NCBI GenBank assembly: GCA_910587015.1
Contig: CAJUME010000015.1
Span: 1-64,000, forward strand
From: an uncultured Christensenella sp.
GTDB lineage: Bacteria > Bacillota > Clostridia > Christensenellales > Borkfalkiaceae
Length of the DNA: 64,000 bases
Direction: 5' to 3'
Shown: in pieces, positions 52,354 to 62,314 of the stretch
Layout of the letters: each line of letters starts with the position of its first letter
How positions within the stretch are numbered: the stretch's first letter is position 1
Notes under the pieces: model-generated
Seen by the model: only the letters and a program-made list of their open reading frames with translations
The model's database searches: none
What the model was told of the DNA's origin: nothing
Position numbers and translations under genes: made by a program

Positions 52354-53091
52354 TTAACCTCTTAAAAGTGAATTTCTAAGCTGATACATAGCTATCCCCG
52401 CGGAAATCGCCGCATTTAAGCTTTCACAGCTTTCTCGCATAGGCACTTTAACCTTATACTGCGCTTTATTCATTACCTCGTCGCTTATTCCGCCGCCCTC
52501 GTTGCCTATGCAAAGACAGTATTTTTTCGGCGGAGTAAAGGTAAAAATATCCTCTCCGTCCATATCCGCACAAATCAGCGGAACGCCTGAAAGCGCACTG
52601 AAAGCCTCTTCAGCGGCGCATTCGTAAATTTTCACGAAGAAAATTCCGCTCATACTGGCGCGCACTGCCTTGGGCGAATACGCGTCCGTACAGTTAATCA
52701 GATACAGCTCGTCATAGCCCGCGGCGTTTGCTGTGCGGATAATCGTGCCCAGATTGCCGGGGTCCTGAATTCTGTCAAGCAAAAGACAGCTACCTTGCGG
52801 TTTGTTCGCCTTGTTTTGCGGCATATGCACCAAAGCAAGTACGCCCTGCGGCGCTTTTTCCGTAGAAATCGCGTCAAAAACGCTTTCGCTGACGGCAACG
52901 GCTTGCGGAAAGTTATCAAGCATATCCTCGCGGCAGACGATTTTTTCTATTTTGCAGTCGGAATTTATACATTCCGTGACGGGCTTTAAGCCTTCAACAA
53001 CAAACAGTCCCGCCGCTCTGCGGTATTTTCTGTCGCCCGACAGCTTGATAATATCCCTGATTAACGGATTTGATTTGGAAGTAATTACCAT
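52354..53091 (-). CDS. SpoU/TrmH-family RNA 2'-O-methyltransferase
   Basis: 245 residues. N-terminal substrate-binding part SNPLIRDIIKLSGDRKYRR, then the SPOUT knot with RIQDPGNLGTIIRTANAAG, CIGNEGGGISDEV and PMRESCESLNAAISAGIAMYQ. Probably methylates rRNA, as do relatives placed after rplT. The ATG at 53091 has no Shine-Dalgarno and lies 8 bases after the rplT terminator stem, inside its T-tract. Confidence 0.92.
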   Translation of the reverse strand: MVITSKSNPLIRDIIKLSGDRKYRRAAGLFVVEGLKPVTECINSDCKIEKIVCREDMLDNFPQAVAVSESVFDAISTEKAPQGVLALVHMPQNKANKPQGSCLLLDRIQDPGNLGTIIRTANAAGYDELYLINCTDAYSPKAVRASMSGIFFVKIYECAAEEAFSALSGVPLICADMDGEDIFTFTPPKKYCLCIGNEGGGISDEVMNKAQYKVKVPMRESCESLNAAISAGIAMYQLRNSLLRG

Positions 53092-53124
53092 ATAAAAAAT
53101 TAAGCCTTAGTATTTAAGGCTTAA
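53092..53124 (-). terminator. Terminator of the infC operon
   Basis: Minus strand: TTAAGCCTTA pairs with TAAGGCTTAA, followed by TTTTTTAT running into the next start codon. Confidence 0.8.
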
Positions 53125-53132
53125 AATTAGAC

Positions 53133-53483
53133 TTATAAAGCTGCTTTCGCCTTTTCAGCGAGTGCGGTAAACGCCACCGCGTCATTAACGGCAAGCTCTG
53201 CAAGTACTTTTCTGTTAAGCTCGATGCCCGCAGATTTAAGTCCGTGCATAAATTTGGAATAAGAAAGTCCGTTAATTCTTGCCGCAGCGTTAATACGTGC
53301 AATCCACAGACTGCGTAAATCGCGCTTTCTAAGCCTTCTTCCGATATACGCATAGTTCAGGGACTTCATAACTGCCTCGCGGGCAATTCTGTAGGACTTG
53401 GATTTGTTGCCGAAATAGCCTTTTGCAAGGCGGAATATCTTTCTGCGCTTCTTTAAAGCGTTTACTGTTCTTTTAATACGCAT
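53133..53483 (-). CDS. rplT: Ribosomal protein bL20
   Basis: 116 residues, normal length. [28 protein letters not shown] start and [25 protein letters not shown] end are canonical. L20 is also the known autoregulator of this operon in Bacillota through the mRNA leader. Confidence 0.97.
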   Translation of the reverse strand: MRIKRTVNALKKRRKIFRLAKGYFGNKSKSYRIAREAVMKSLNYAYIGRRLRKRDLRSLWIARINAAARINGLSYSKFMHGLKSAGIELNRKVLAELAVNDAVAFTALAEKAKAAL

Positions 53484-53500
53484 AATTTAACACTCTCCTA

Positions 53501-53701
53501 TTAACCCTTATAAGGAATCATTGCTTTTACGTTGGATTCCTGCGTAGTCGAAACAAGCGTAACCTTACGCAGGTTTCTCTTTCTTTTTCTGTTTTTCGTT
53601 TCAGCCTTGTGGTTCTTGCCGCCGTGGGGTCTTTTTACCTTGCCGGTGGAAGTCAGCCAAAAGCGCTTTTTGCTGCCGCTGTGTGATTTCTGCTTAGGCA
53701 T
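53501..53701 (-). CDS. rpmI: Ribosomal protein bL35
   Basis: 66 residues, basic: MPKQKSHSGSKKRFWLTSTGKVKR and NHKAETKNRKRKRNLRK are family-typical. GGAGG lies before the ATG. Middle gene of infC-rpmI-rplT. Confidence 0.97.
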   Translation of the reverse strand: MPKQKSHSGSKKRFWLTSTGKVKRPHGGKNHKAETKNRKRKRNLRKVTLVSTTQESNVKAMIPYKG

Positions 53702-53733
53702 ATATATTGTCCTCCAAAATTTGAATATTTTAC

Positions 53734-54261
53734 TTATTGATTTTTAATTTCTTTCGCGGGTGATAGGAACATTGTTATGCTTCTGCCCTCGGTCGTAGGC
53801 TTTTTGTCCTGAACGGCTTTACCGCCCAATCCCTCAAAAAAGTCCTGCATAACCTTAACGCCCTGATAGGAACGTGAATTTTCGCGGCCCTTCATTCTAA
53901 TGGAAACCTTAACCTTGTTGCCCGCTTCCAAAAACTTTAAGCACTGCTTTGTTTTTACCGCAATATCGCCCACGTCGATAGTCATGGAAAGGCGTATTTC
54001 CTTTACCTCGACCACGGTCTGGTTTCTGCGGTTCTCTTTTTCGCGCTTTGCCTGCTCGTACTTAAATTTGGAATAATCCATAATTTTGCATACGGGCGGA
54101 TTTGCATTGGGAGAAATTTTCACCAAATCGAGTTCTGCCTCGTTGGCAAGACGCTGAGCTTCGCGGCCGGACATTACTCCCAGCATAGTACCGTCTGCGG
54201 CGATTACCCTTACCTCTCTGTCGCGAATCGACTCGTTAATAAAATACAAGTCCTTAATAAT
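53734..54261 (-). CDS. infC: Translation initiation factor IF-3, probable AUU start
   Basis: About 175 residues. FINESIRDREVRVIAADGTMLG is the N-domain, the helical linker KFKYEQAKREKENRR and C-domain IRLSMTIDVGDIAVKTKQ follow. No ATG or GTG sits at the right place: AGAGAGG is followed after 6 bases by ATT (54261) and then a second ATT (54258). AUU starts are known for infC and let IF-3 repress its own translation. The ATG at 54306 would begin inside the attenuator hairpin and is not the start. Confidence 0.95.
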   Translation of the reverse strand: MIKDLYFINESIRDREVRVIAADGTMLGVMSGREAQRLANEAELDLVKISPNANPPVCKIMDYSKFKYEQAKREKENRRNQTVVEVKEIRLSMTIDVGDIAVKTKQCLKFLEAGNKVKVSIRMKGRENSRSYQGVKVMQDFFEGLGGKAVQDKKPTTEGRSITMFLSPAKEIKNQ

Positions 54262-54438
54262 TAAATACCTCTCTCTTTTTGTTGCGAAAAAAATTTCGGA
54301 TAGCAAAAGCTACCCGAAACAATTTCAGCGCATATTTACGCTTTAAAATCATTATCTGCCGAGCAATCAATCACACGGCGAAAGGGTTAGCCTTTGCTTT
54401 AACGATAATATATTAACCGTGTTTGCGTAAAATGTCAA
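54262..54438 (-). promoter_or_regulatory. infC leader: promoter and L20-type attenuator
   Basis: Minus strand promoter TTGACA (54438-54433), 17-bp spacer, TAATAT (54415-54410), then a leader of about 140 bases. It holds an intrinsic terminator ahead of the coding region: TTTCGGGTAGC (54319-54309) pairs with GCTATCCGAAA (54304-54294) over TTTT, followed by TTTTTTT. In Bacillota, L20 binding to such a leader causes early termination; the position fits, though I cannot verify the L20-binding fold by eye. Confidence 0.75.
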
Positions 54439-54457
54439 ACGTTTTGAACGGCTTTTA

Positions 54458-56365
54458 TTAAAAAATTACTTTTTCAGCTATCTGCGCAAGCGCCATAGAA
54501 ATAAATTCGTCAAGCGCAACCGTCGTCTTTTCTTCCACTCCGCGCTTGTTTACGTTCACGGTGTGCTCTTCCAGCTCCTTGTCGCCGACTACAAGCACAT
54601 AAGGCACCTTGTCCATTTTAGCTTCTCTTATCTTGTAGCCGATTTTTTCGTTGCGCTTGTCAACCTCGCAACGAATTCCCAAATCAAGCAGCTTTTCTGC
54701 AATTTCCTCTGCATAGGGCAAGGTTCTGTCTGTAATAGGCAGAATTTTTACCTGCACGGGCGCAAGCCACAAGGGGAATTTGCCCGCAAAATGCTCTATA
54801 AGAATGCCGATAAATCTTTCAATTGAACCGAAAATTGCGCGGTGAATCATTATCGGACGGTGTTTAAGGCCGTCCTCGCCGACGTATTCCAGCTCGAACC
54901 GCTGAGGCATCTGGAAGTCGAGCTGAATTGTTCCGCACTGCCACGTCCTGCCTATGCTGTCCTGCAAATGGAAGTCGATTTTGGGGCCGTAGAACGCGCC
55001 GTCGCCCTCGTTGATTTCGTACTCTATCTGCATTTCGTCAAGAGCTGCCTGCAACGCCGCCGTTGCGGTATTCCAATCCTCCTCGCTGCCCATGCTGTTT
55101 TCGGGTCTGGTGGAAAGCTCTACCTTGTATTTAAAGCCGAACTGCTTATAAATGCGGTCGGTAAGCTTGACAACGCCCATAATTTCGTCCTTAATCTGCT
55201 CGGGTAGCATAAAGATATGCGCGTCATCCTGAGTAAAGCAGCGCACACGGAAAAGTCCGTGAAGCTGACCGCTCTTTTCATGTCTGTGCACAAGCCCCAT
55301 TTCCGCAACCCTCAAGGGCAAATCCTTATAGCTGTGCGGGGAGTTTTTATATACAAGCATACCGCCGGGGCAATTCATGGGCTTAACCGCGCAGTCCTCG
55401 CCATCGATTTTGGTGGTATACATATTGTCCTTATAGTGGTCCCAGTGACCGGAATTTTCCCAAAGGCTTCTTGTAAGGATGATGGGCGTCTGAATTTCGA
55501 CATAGCCCTCTCTGCGGTGCAAATCGCGCCAGAAATCAACAAGCGTGTTTTTAAGCACCATTCCGTTCGGCAGAAAGAAAGGAAAGCCTCTGCCCTCGTT
55601 CAAAAGCGCAAACAGCTTTAACTCCTTGCCAAGTTTAATATGGTCGCGCTTTTTCGCCTCCTCAAGCATCTGAAAGTACGCGTCCATTTCGTCCTTTTTT
55701 GCAAAGGCAACGCCGTAAATGCGCGTAAGCATCTTGTTTTTCTCGTTCCCGCGCCAGTACGAGCCGGAAATGGAAACAAGCTTGAACGCCTTTATTTTGC
55801 CGGTATTAGGCAGATGCGGGCCGCGGCAAAGGTCGGTAAAGGTGCCTTGCTTGTAGAAGGATATAACGGCGTCCTCGGGTAAGTCGTTAATAAGTTCTGC
55901 CTTGTAGCTTTCCTTATATTTTTTCATAAGCTTCAAGGCCTCCGCGCGCGGCAGCTCAAAGCGCTCTATCTGAGTTTTCGCCTTGATAATCTTGTTCATT
56001 TCGCTTTCGATTTTTGTAAAATCGTCCTGCGTTATAGGCGTATTAAAATCTATATCGTAATAAAAGCCGTTGTCGATTACGGGGCCTATCGCAAGCTTGC
56101 ACGTGGGATAAATATTTTTTATCGCTTGCGCAAGCACATGCGCGCATGTATGGCGGTAAACCTCAAGCCCCTCCTTGTCCTTCAAAGTTACAATTTCAAG
56201 CTTGTCGCCGTGCGAAAGCGTTTTCGACAAGTCGCAAAGCTCGCCGTTGATTTTTGCCGCTACTGCGTTTCTTGCAAGTCCGTCGCTGATTTTCTGCGCC
56301 GCCTGCAAACAGGTTGCGCCGTCTTCAACTTCCAGAGCGTCGCCGTTCAAAAGTAAAATTTCCAT
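54458..56365 (-). CDS. thrS: Threonyl-tRNA synthetase
   Basis: 635-residue class II synthetase with all domains: TGS (1-60), editing domain with HTCAHVLAQAI and TDLCRGPH (zinc-like site), motif 2 FRVRCFTQDDAHIF, and motif 3 near MIHRAIFGSIERFIG; catalytic zinc ligands lie in MNCPGGM and later His/Cys. The anticodon-binding domain ends it. Expression should be set by the T-box leader upstream. AGGAGAG precedes the ATG. Confidence 0.97.
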   Translation of the reverse strand: MEILLLNGDALEVEDGATCLQAAQKISDGLARNAVAAKINGELCDLSKTLSHGDKLEIVTLKDKEGLEVYRHTCAHVLAQAIKNIYPTCKLAIGPVIDNGFYYDIDFNTPITQDDFTKIESEMNKIIKAKTQIERFELPRAEALKLMKKYKESYKAELINDLPEDAVISFYKQGTFTDLCRGPHLPNTGKIKAFKLVSISGSYWRGNEKNKMLTRIYGVAFAKKDEMDAYFQMLEEAKKRDHIKLGKELKLFALLNEGRGFPFFLPNGMVLKNTLVDFWRDLHRREGYVEIQTPIILTRSLWENSGHWDHYKDNMYTTKIDGEDCAVKPMNCPGGMLVYKNSPHSYKDLPLRVAEMGLVHRHEKSGQLHGLFRVRCFTQDDAHIFMLPEQIKDEIMGVVKLTDRIYKQFGFKYKVELSTRPENSMGSEEDWNTATAALQAALDEMQIEYEINEGDGAFYGPKIDFHLQDSIGRTWQCGTIQLDFQMPQRFELEYVGEDGLKHRPIMIHRAIFGSIERFIGILIEHFAGKFPLWLAPVQVKILPITDRTLPYAEEIAEKLLDLGIRCEVDKRNEKIGYKIREAKMDKVPYVLVVGDKELEEHTVNVNKRGVEEKTTVALDEFISMALAQIAEKVIF

Positions 56366-56369
56366 AAGT

Positions 56370-56600
56370 TACTCTCCTGAAAAAATAAGTCCTTAAACGA
56401 TAGTTAATCGTTTAAGGACGCAAAATCGATAAAAATGCGCGGTTCCACCTTAATTGCCTTTGCAAGCCGCAAAGACCGCTTTAAATGTGCCCGAATTTAT
56501 CAAAAGCGGTTTCCCTCTCTTGTGAACGCTATGCGGATTTCAGCTCCCCGCACTCTCTGTAAGCTTCTGCAAGCGGTACTTGTCTTTTTTCAAGCAACTA
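56370..56600 (-). promoter_or_regulatory. T-box riboswitch controlling thrS
   Basis: The 353-bp gap 56366-56718 between thrS and leuS holds this leader and the two divergent promoters. The T-box sequence GGTGGAACC (minus strand, 56449-56441) is followed by a terminator hairpin GTCCTTAAACGAT/ATCGTTTAAGGAC (56419-56389) and TTATTTTTT. Stem I shows GGGGAGCTGAAATCC and a likely specifier ACA (Thr) at 56523-56521, flanked by GTTC and AGAGAG. Uncharged tRNA-Thr would favour the antiterminator. Confidence 0.9.
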
Positions 56601-56601
56601 A

Positions 56602-56630
56602 ATATTATTATAAAAACCGCCGTTTGTCAA
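56602..56630 (-). promoter_or_regulatory. Promoter of the thrS leader
   Basis: Minus strand: TTGACA (56630-56625), 17-bp spacer, TAATAT (56607-56602). Confidence 0.82.
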
Positions 56631-56661
56631 CAATATTAAAACGCTTTTTAAGTAAAAATAT

Positions 56662-56690
56662 TTGCTTATTTATTATTGTCAATGTATAAT
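56662..56690 (+). promoter_or_regulatory. Promoter of leuS
   Basis: TTGCTT (56662-56667), 17-bp spacer, TATAAT (56685-56690). Short leader with CAGGG as binding site; unlike thrS, no T-box is present. Confidence 0.75.
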
Positions 56691-56718
56691 TAACGTATTA
56701 AATTCAGGGTAAACAACT

Positions 56719-59127
56719 ATGGCGTATACTAACTTTAACGAAACAGAAAAAAAATGGATAGCTTACTGGGATAAGCACAAAACCTTTCATACAGATTTGT
56801 ATGATTTTTCAAAGCCCAAATATTACATTCTGGATATGTTCCCCTATCCCTCGGGTGCGGGCTTGCACGTGGGGCACCCCGAGGGCTATACCGCAACCGA
56901 TATTGTTGCAAGAATGAAAAGAATGCAGGGCTACAACGTTCTGCACCCTATCGGCTTTGACAGCTTCGGTCTGCCCGCAGAACAATACGCAATAAAAACG
57001 GGCAATAATCCCGACGGCTTTACGCAGAAAAATATTGCAACCTTCACGGCTCAGCTTAAAATGCTGGGGCTTTCCTACGACTGGGAACAGACTATTTCCA
57101 CATGCGACCCCTCCTATTACAAATGGACGCAGTGGATATTCAAGCAGCTTTTAAAGGACGGGCTTGCGCGCTATGTTGAAACGCCTGTAAACTGGTGCGA
57201 GGAGCTTGGCACCGTGCTTGCCAACGATGAAATTATTGACGGCAAAAGCGAGCGTGGCGGCTATCCCGTTGTCCGCAAAAATATGAAGCAATGGGTAATA
57301 GATATAAACAAGTATGCCGAACGTCTTTTGGAAGGGCTTGACGAAATAGATTGGAGCGAGCCTTCCAAAATAGCGCAACGCAACTGGATAGGTAAATCGG
57401 TAGGCGCGAAAATAGACTTTAAAGTTGAGGGAACGGACAAGTCCTTTACCGTATTTACAACCCGTTGCGACACTATTTTCGGCGCAACCTATTGCGTTCT
57501 GGCGCCCGAGCACAGGCTTGTGGACGAAATTACTTCCGCAAAGCAAAAAGCCGAAATAGAGGCTTATAAAAAGGCGTGCGCAAGCAAGTCAGATATGGAG
57601 CGCACCGAGCTTAACAAGGAAAAAACGGGCGCGTTTACTGGCGCATACGCTATAAATCCCGCAAACGGTAAGAAAATTCCCGTATATATTTCCGATTACG
57701 TCCTTACCTCCTACGGCACGGGCGCGATAATGGCCGTGCCCGCGCATGATACCCGCGATTATGAATTTGCAAAAAAATTCGGCATTGAAATTATCCCCGT
57801 TCTTGAAGGAGGCGATATTTCAAAAGAGGCATATACGCAGGACGGACTGCATATCAATTCCGACTTTTTGAATGGTTTAGACAAGCAACAAGCAACAGAA
57901 AAAATGCTTTTGTGGCTTGAAGAACGCGGCTGCGGCAAAAAGGCAGTTACCTACAAACTGCGCGAATGGATATTTGCACGTCAGCGCTATTGGGGCGAGC
58001 CCTTGCCCGTTATTCACCTTGAAAACGGAGAAACGTTTGTGCTTGACGACAGCGAGCTACCGCTGATATTGCCCGAAATGAACGATTATAAGGCGCGCGG
58101 CGGCAATGCACCCCTTGAAAACGCACAAAATTGGGTCAATGTAACGGTAAACGGAGTTAAGGGCAAGCGGGAAACGACCACAATGCCCGGTTCGGCGGGC
58201 TCAAGCTGGTATTTTTTAAGGTACTGCGACCCGCATAACGACAAGGAATTTGCAAGCTACGATTTACTCAAACACTGGCTACCCGTGGACTTTTATATGG
58301 GCGGTAAGGAGCATTTGGTTGGACACCTGCTCTACTCGCGTTTCTGGAATAATTTCTTGTTTGATAAGGGGCTTGTGCCTTATAAGGAGCCATTCAAAAA
58401 GCTTGTGCATCAGGGACTTATTCTCGGCGAGGACGGCAATAAAATGTCCAAATCGCTGGGCAACGTTATTAATCCCGATGATATAATCGAAAAATTCGGC
58501 GCGGACGTTTTGAGAATGTACGAAATGTTCATGGGACCTATTACCGACAACAAGCCCTGGTCTACCGCGAATATTGAGGGCGTGAAGAAGTTTGTAGACA
58601 GAATTCACAGAATTTACTGCGAGCTGAACGTTATTTCCCCTTCCCCCAACAAAAGCCTTGAAAAAATATACCACCAGACGGTTAAAAAGATTACAGAGGA
58701 TTACGAAAACGTAAAAATCAATACCGCGATTTCGCAGATGATGATTTTCGTAAATGCAGTATACAAGGAAATTTCCGACGGAAACGGCTTCCCTCTGGAA
58801 TATGCCGAAGGGCTTATAAAGCTTTTAAACCCCGTAATTCCCTTTATTACCGAGGAAATATGGACGACTGCTTTAGGGCACAGCGGCACAATCGCCTATG
58901 AAAAATGGCCCGAATACGATAATTCAAAATGCGGCGAGGACGAATTTGAATACGCCGTGCAGATTAACAGCAGAATCAAGACAAAAATAAGCGTGCCCGC
59001 GGATATGCCCGCAAAGGAAATCGAGGAGCTTGTAAAAGCCAATACGGAAATTGCGCCGTTGCTGGAGGGAAAGCAAATCAAAAAGTTTATTCTTGTACCC
59101 AAAAGACTAATAAATATTATTGTTTGA
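56719..59127 (+). CDS. leuS: Leucyl-tRNA synthetase
   Basis: 802-residue class I synthetase of the bacterial type. HIGH motif in [16 protein letters not shown], editing domain CP1 (about 220-400) with [20 protein letters not shown] and [15 protein letters not shown], and KMSKS in [10 protein letters not shown]. The usual C-terminal domain is present. It has no partner genes on this strand. Confidence 0.97.
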   Translation: MAYTNFNETEKKWIAYWDKHKTFHTDLYDFSKPKYYILDMFPYPSGAGLHVGHPEGYTATDIVARMKRMQGYNVLHPIGFDSFGLPAEQYAIKTGNNPDGFTQKNIATFTAQLKMLGLSYDWEQTISTCDPSYYKWTQWIFKQLLKDGLARYVETPVNWCEELGTVLANDEIIDGKSERGGYPVVRKNMKQWVIDINKYAERLLEGLDEIDWSEPSKIAQRNWIGKSVGAKIDFKVEGTDKSFTVFTTRCDTIFGATYCVLAPEHRLVDEITSAKQKAEIEAYKKACASKSDMERTELNKEKTGAFTGAYAINPANGKKIPVYISDYVLTSYGTGAIMAVPAHDTRDYEFAKKFGIEIIPVLEGGDISKEAYTQDGLHINSDFLNGLDKQQATEKMLLWLEERGCGKKAVTYKLREWIFARQRYWGEPLPVIHLENGETFVLDDSELPLILPEMNDYKARGGNAPLENAQNWVNVTVNGVKGKRETTTMPGSAGSSWYFLRYCDPHNDKEFASYDLLKHWLPVDFYMGGKEHLVGHLLYSRFWNNFLFDKGLVPYKEPFKKLVHQGLILGEDGNKMSKSLGNVINPDDIIEKFGADVLRMYEMFMGPITDNKPWSTANIEGVKKFVDRIHRIYCELNVISPSPNKSLEKIYHQTVKKITEDYENVKINTAISQMMIFVNAVYKEISDGNGFPLEYAEGLIKLLNPVIPFITEEIWTTALGHSGTIAYEKWPEYDNSKCGEDEFEYAVQINSRIKTKISVPADMPAKEIEELVKANTEIAPLLEGKQIKKFILVPKRLINIIV

Positions 59128-59132
59128 TAAAA

Positions 59133-59169
59133 AAGCAGCGGCGAACTGAAATTCAGTTCGCCGCTGCTT
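59133..59169. terminator. Bidirectional terminator between leuS and acpP
   Basis: AAGCAGCGGCGAACTGAA pairs perfectly with TTCAGTTCGCCGCTGCTT; A-rich and T-rich flanks on both sides. Confidence 0.85.
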
Positions 59170-59188
59170 ACTTATTATATTCAGAAAA

Positions 59189-59410
59189 TTAAAGCGTTTC
59201 AAGCACGTTTACTACGTCGCCAACCGTTTTAAGCGTTGTGATTTTATCATCGGGAATGGTTTTGCCCGTTTCGTCCTGCAAAGCCATCAACAGCTCGAAC
59301 ACGTCCAAAGAGTCCGCGCCCAAATCCTTTATAATTTCGCTTTCAAGCGTAACCTTGTCCTTTGAAATGCCAAGCTGATTAGCAAGAATTTCCGCTACTT
59401 GTTCAAACAT
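59189..59410 (-). CDS. acpP: Acyl carrier protein
   Basis: 73-residue acidic four-helix protein. The phosphopantetheine Ser lies in DLGADSLDVFELLMAL. AAGGAG occurs upstream but at a longish 12 bases. Other fatty-acid genes are not nearby. Located 62 bp after tex on the same strand. Confidence 0.96.
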   Translation of the reverse strand: MFEQVAEILANQLGISKDKVTLESEIIKDLGADSLDVFELLMALQDETGKTIPDDKITTLKTVGDVVNVLETL

Positions 59411-59472
59411 AATAATGTAAATCTCCTTAATCTTTGGTTTTAATTTTAAATAATTAATTATCCGTTGTCAAG

Positions 59473-61629
59473 TCAATTTGCTTGTTTTTTGACCTGCTTT
59501 AACGAAAGTCCTATTCTCTGCTTTTGCTTATCGAGGCTGATAATTACCGCCTTAACCTGCTGACCTACTTTAAGCACGTCCGAGGGGTGTCTTATAAATC
59601 TGTCGGTAATTTCGGAAATATGCACAAGTCCATCCTGATGCACGCCTATATCCACAAATGCGCCGAAGTCGGTAACGTTGCGCACCGTACCCTCAATTTC
59701 AATACCGACTGACAAATCCTCTATGCCAAGAATATCACGGCGGAGCTGTCTTTGCGGCAAATTGTCGCGGATATCTCTGCCGGGTTTTACAAGCTCGGAT
59801 ATAATATCGTTCATTGTGACAACGTCAAGCCCGCATTCCTGCGCCGCCTTCGCATCTCCGTACGCCTTTACCTTTGCCGCAAGCTCGCCAAGTCGTTTGC
59901 CCCTTACGTCCGCGTCGGTATACCCGAACAGCGCAAGCAGCTTTTCCGCTTTTTTATAGGATTCGGGATGAACCGCGGTATTATCCATTATATTTTTGCC
60001 GTCGGGAATGCGCAAAAAGCCCGCGCATTGCTCGTACGCCTTAGCGCCGAGCTTGGAAACCTTCAAAAGCTGACTGCGCGCAGTAAATTTACCGTTTTCT
60101 TCACGGAACAATACGATATTTTTTGCAATTCCGCTGTTAAGACCCGCAACATACTTCAAAAGAGAAACGCTTGCGGTATTCAAATCAACGCCGACGCTGT
60201 TAACGCAGTCCTCCAAAACCCCGCCCAGAACGCCGTCAAGCCGCTTTTTGTCCATATCGTGCTGATACTGACCCACGCCTATCGACTTGGGGTCGATTTT
60301 TATAAGCTCGGCTAAGGGGTCCTGCAACCTTCTTGCAATCGAAACTGCGGAGCGCAGAGTTACGTCAAAGTCGGGGAACTCCTCAACAGCCAAAGGGCTT
60401 GCCGAGTACACGCTGGCGCCCGCCTCGTTAACGACTGCATAAGCCACGGGGCGCGTAACCTCCTTCAACAGTTCTGCTACGAATATTTCCGTTTCCTTGC
60501 TTGCAGTGCCGTTTCCTATGGAAATTATATCCACGTTATGCTTTGCAATCAGCGCCTTTACGGTCTGCTTTGCCTCTTCAATTTTATTTTTGGGCGGAAC
60601 GGGATAAATAACGCCCGTATCAAGCACCTTGCCCGTTTCGTCAACTACCGCAACCTTACAGCCGGTGCGGTAGCCGGGGTCCAGGCCCAAAGTTACCTTG
60701 CCCTTAACGGGCGGCTGCAAAAGCAGAGGACGAAGATTTACCTCGAACATTTTAATGGCCTGCTCGCTTGCGCGGTCGGTCAAAATAGCGCGAACCTCGC
60801 GCTCGATTGAGGGCTGAATAAGTCTGTCATAGCCATCGTCCGCCGCCTCGGTTATAAGCCTTGCGCAGTCACCGCTGCTGTGAACGTACTTTGCACAGCA
60901 AACGCGCTTTGCTATGTCGGGGTCGAAATAGATTTTGACCTTGAGGCATTCTTCCTTTTCGCCGCGGTTGACGGCAAGAATTCTGTGGTTTTTGATTTCG
61001 GGAATAAGCTCGGCATAGTCCGCGTACATAGCATAGGTGCCTTTTCCGTCATCCTTGACCATTTTTACCTGCATTTCGCCGTGATTTTCAAGCAAGGAAC
61101 GCAGTTTTTTGCGCAGCTCGGCATTGTCGGAAATAATTTCCGCAATTATATCCTTTGCGCCGTTTATAGCATCGGCAACGGTCTTTACGCCCTTTTCCTC
61201 GTCTATGTACTTTTCCGCCTCGGTATAAGGGTCGCCGTTCTGCGCCAGAATGAACTCCGCAAGCGGTTGCAAGCCCTTTTCGATTGCAACTGAGGCGCGC
61301 GTCTTTTTCTTTTGCTTGAACGGACGGTAAACGTCCTCTATTTCCGTCATGGTCTGCGCGCCGTCTATCGCAGTCTGAATTTCCTCCGTCATTTTACCTT
61401 GCTCGGTTATGGCGTTGGCAACCTCCTGCTTGCGCTTTTCAAGGTTTTTAAGGTATTCGTATCTGTCATTTAACGCGCGCAAAACCTGGTCGTCTATCGC
61501 GCCCGTCATTTCCTTTCGATAGCGTGCAATAAAGGGAATTGTATTGCCCTCGTCCAAAAGCTTTAAAATGTTCTGCACATGGTCGGCGCGGAGCTTGAAT
61601 TCATCGGTTAACTGTTGTGAAATTTCCAT
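59473..61629 (-). CDS. tex: Tex-family S1 RNA-binding protein
   Basis: 718 residues. N-terminal helical part with IPFIARYRKEMTGAID, YqgF-like domain around LGLDPGYRTGCKVAVVDE, helix-hairpin-helix region (VGVDLNTASVSLLKYVAGLN) and C-terminal S1 domain (GIEIEGTVRNVTDFGAFVDIG). Tex proteins bind nucleic acid at the transcription/translation interface; the precise role is unknown. It starts 2 bp after the alkD-like gene. Confidence 0.95.
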   Translation of the reverse strand: MEISQQLTDEFKLRADHVQNILKLLDEGNTIPFIARYRKEMTGAIDDQVLRALNDRYEYLKNLEKRKQEVANAITEQGKMTEEIQTAIDGAQTMTEIEDVYRPFKQKKKTRASVAIEKGLQPLAEFILAQNGDPYTEAEKYIDEEKGVKTVADAINGAKDIIAEIISDNAELRKKLRSLLENHGEMQVKMVKDDGKGTYAMYADYAELIPEIKNHRILAVNRGEKEECLKVKIYFDPDIAKRVCCAKYVHSSGDCARLITEAADDGYDRLIQPSIEREVRAILTDRASEQAIKMFEVNLRPLLLQPPVKGKVTLGLDPGYRTGCKVAVVDETGKVLDTGVIYPVPPKNKIEEAKQTVKALIAKHNVDIISIGNGTASKETEIFVAELLKEVTRPVAYAVVNEAGASVYSASPLAVEEFPDFDVTLRSAVSIARRLQDPLAELIKIDPKSIGVGQYQHDMDKKRLDGVLGGVLEDCVNSVGVDLNTASVSLLKYVAGLNSGIAKNIVLFREENGKFTARSQLLKVSKLGAKAYEQCAGFLRIPDGKNIMDNTAVHPESYKKAEKLLALFGYTDADVRGKRLGELAAKVKAYGDAKAAQECGLDVVTMNDIISELVKPGRDIRDNLPQRQLRRDILGIEDLSVGIEIEGTVRNVTDFGAFVDIGVHQDGLVHISEITDRFIRHPSDVLKVGQQVKAVIISLDKQKQRIGLSLKQVKKQAN

Positions 61630-61630
61630 A

Positions 61631-62314
61631 TTATCTCTTTAAACCTTTTAAATATGTTTTTTGTTCGTCAGAAAGTCTGTAGCTTTCGCAAGCCTTCTGT
61701 ATTGCTTTGTTGTGCGTTTTTTTATCAAGAAAATTATCTGTCAAATCAGACTTTAAAAATTCGACTGTATCGTTGTAGAATTTTACAAGCATTTCGGCAA
61801 GCAGCCATGCCGCCGCCATATGCACATAATACAAATCTGTATTAACATCCTCCTGCAAAATGCTGAAGATTTGTTGCAAATACTTTTCCTCAACATAAAA
61901 ATGCAAAAGCGTAGTAAGCGCAAACCGCTGATAAAATTCGCTTTCGTTATCCAGATAAGAATATATGTAAAACAGAAACTCGTCCTTGTGCTTTTTAATG
62001 CACTTGGGCGCAAAGCAGTCGCAGGTTGCCCAGTTATCAATTAACGCGACACAGCCGTCAACGTACTGAATAAATTTTTCATACGGCAACAGCGCAACGA
62101 CCGTAAGCTTTACAAAGGTTACCTCGTAATACTCATCGGGGAAGGTCAAAAGCGTTTCAACTTCCGACTTGTATTTTTTTGCAAGGCATCTCAGCTGCGG
62201 AATGCGCACGCCGATAACGTTTACCGCATCGTTTTTTAACAGCTTTTTATGAAAAGCCTTATAGCCTTCGTCTGCAAAGCCTTTAAGCTCTTCCAAAAAC
62301 TCGTGATAGCGCAT
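61631..62314 (-). CDS. AlkD-like DNA alkylation repair protein
   Basis: 227-residue HEAT-like repeat DNA glycosylase. Family landmarks are IGVRIPQLRCLAKKYKS, WATCDCFAPKCIKKHKDEF (the aromatic/Asp active site region) and YVHMAAAWLLAEM. It would excise N3/N7 alkylated bases. It overlaps the upstream glycosylase-like gene by 32 bp, so the two repair genes are coupled. Confidence 0.88.
   Translation of the reverse strand: MRYHEFLEELKGFADEGYKAFHKKLLKNDAVNVIGVRIPQLRCLAKKYKSEVETLLTFPDEYYEVTFVKLTVVALLPYEKFIQYVDGCVALIDNWATCDCFAPKCIKKHKDEFLFYIYSYLDNESEFYQRFALTTLLHFYVEEKYLQQIFSILQEDVNTDLYYVHMAAAWLLAEMLVKFYNDTVEFLKSDLTDNFLDKKTHNKAIQKACESYRLSDEQKTYLKGLKR

Noticed and set aside
54262..54306. ATG start of infC at 54306
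   Set aside because: It lies in the attenuator hairpin and T-tract; the AUU behind AGAGAGG gives the conserved N terminus.
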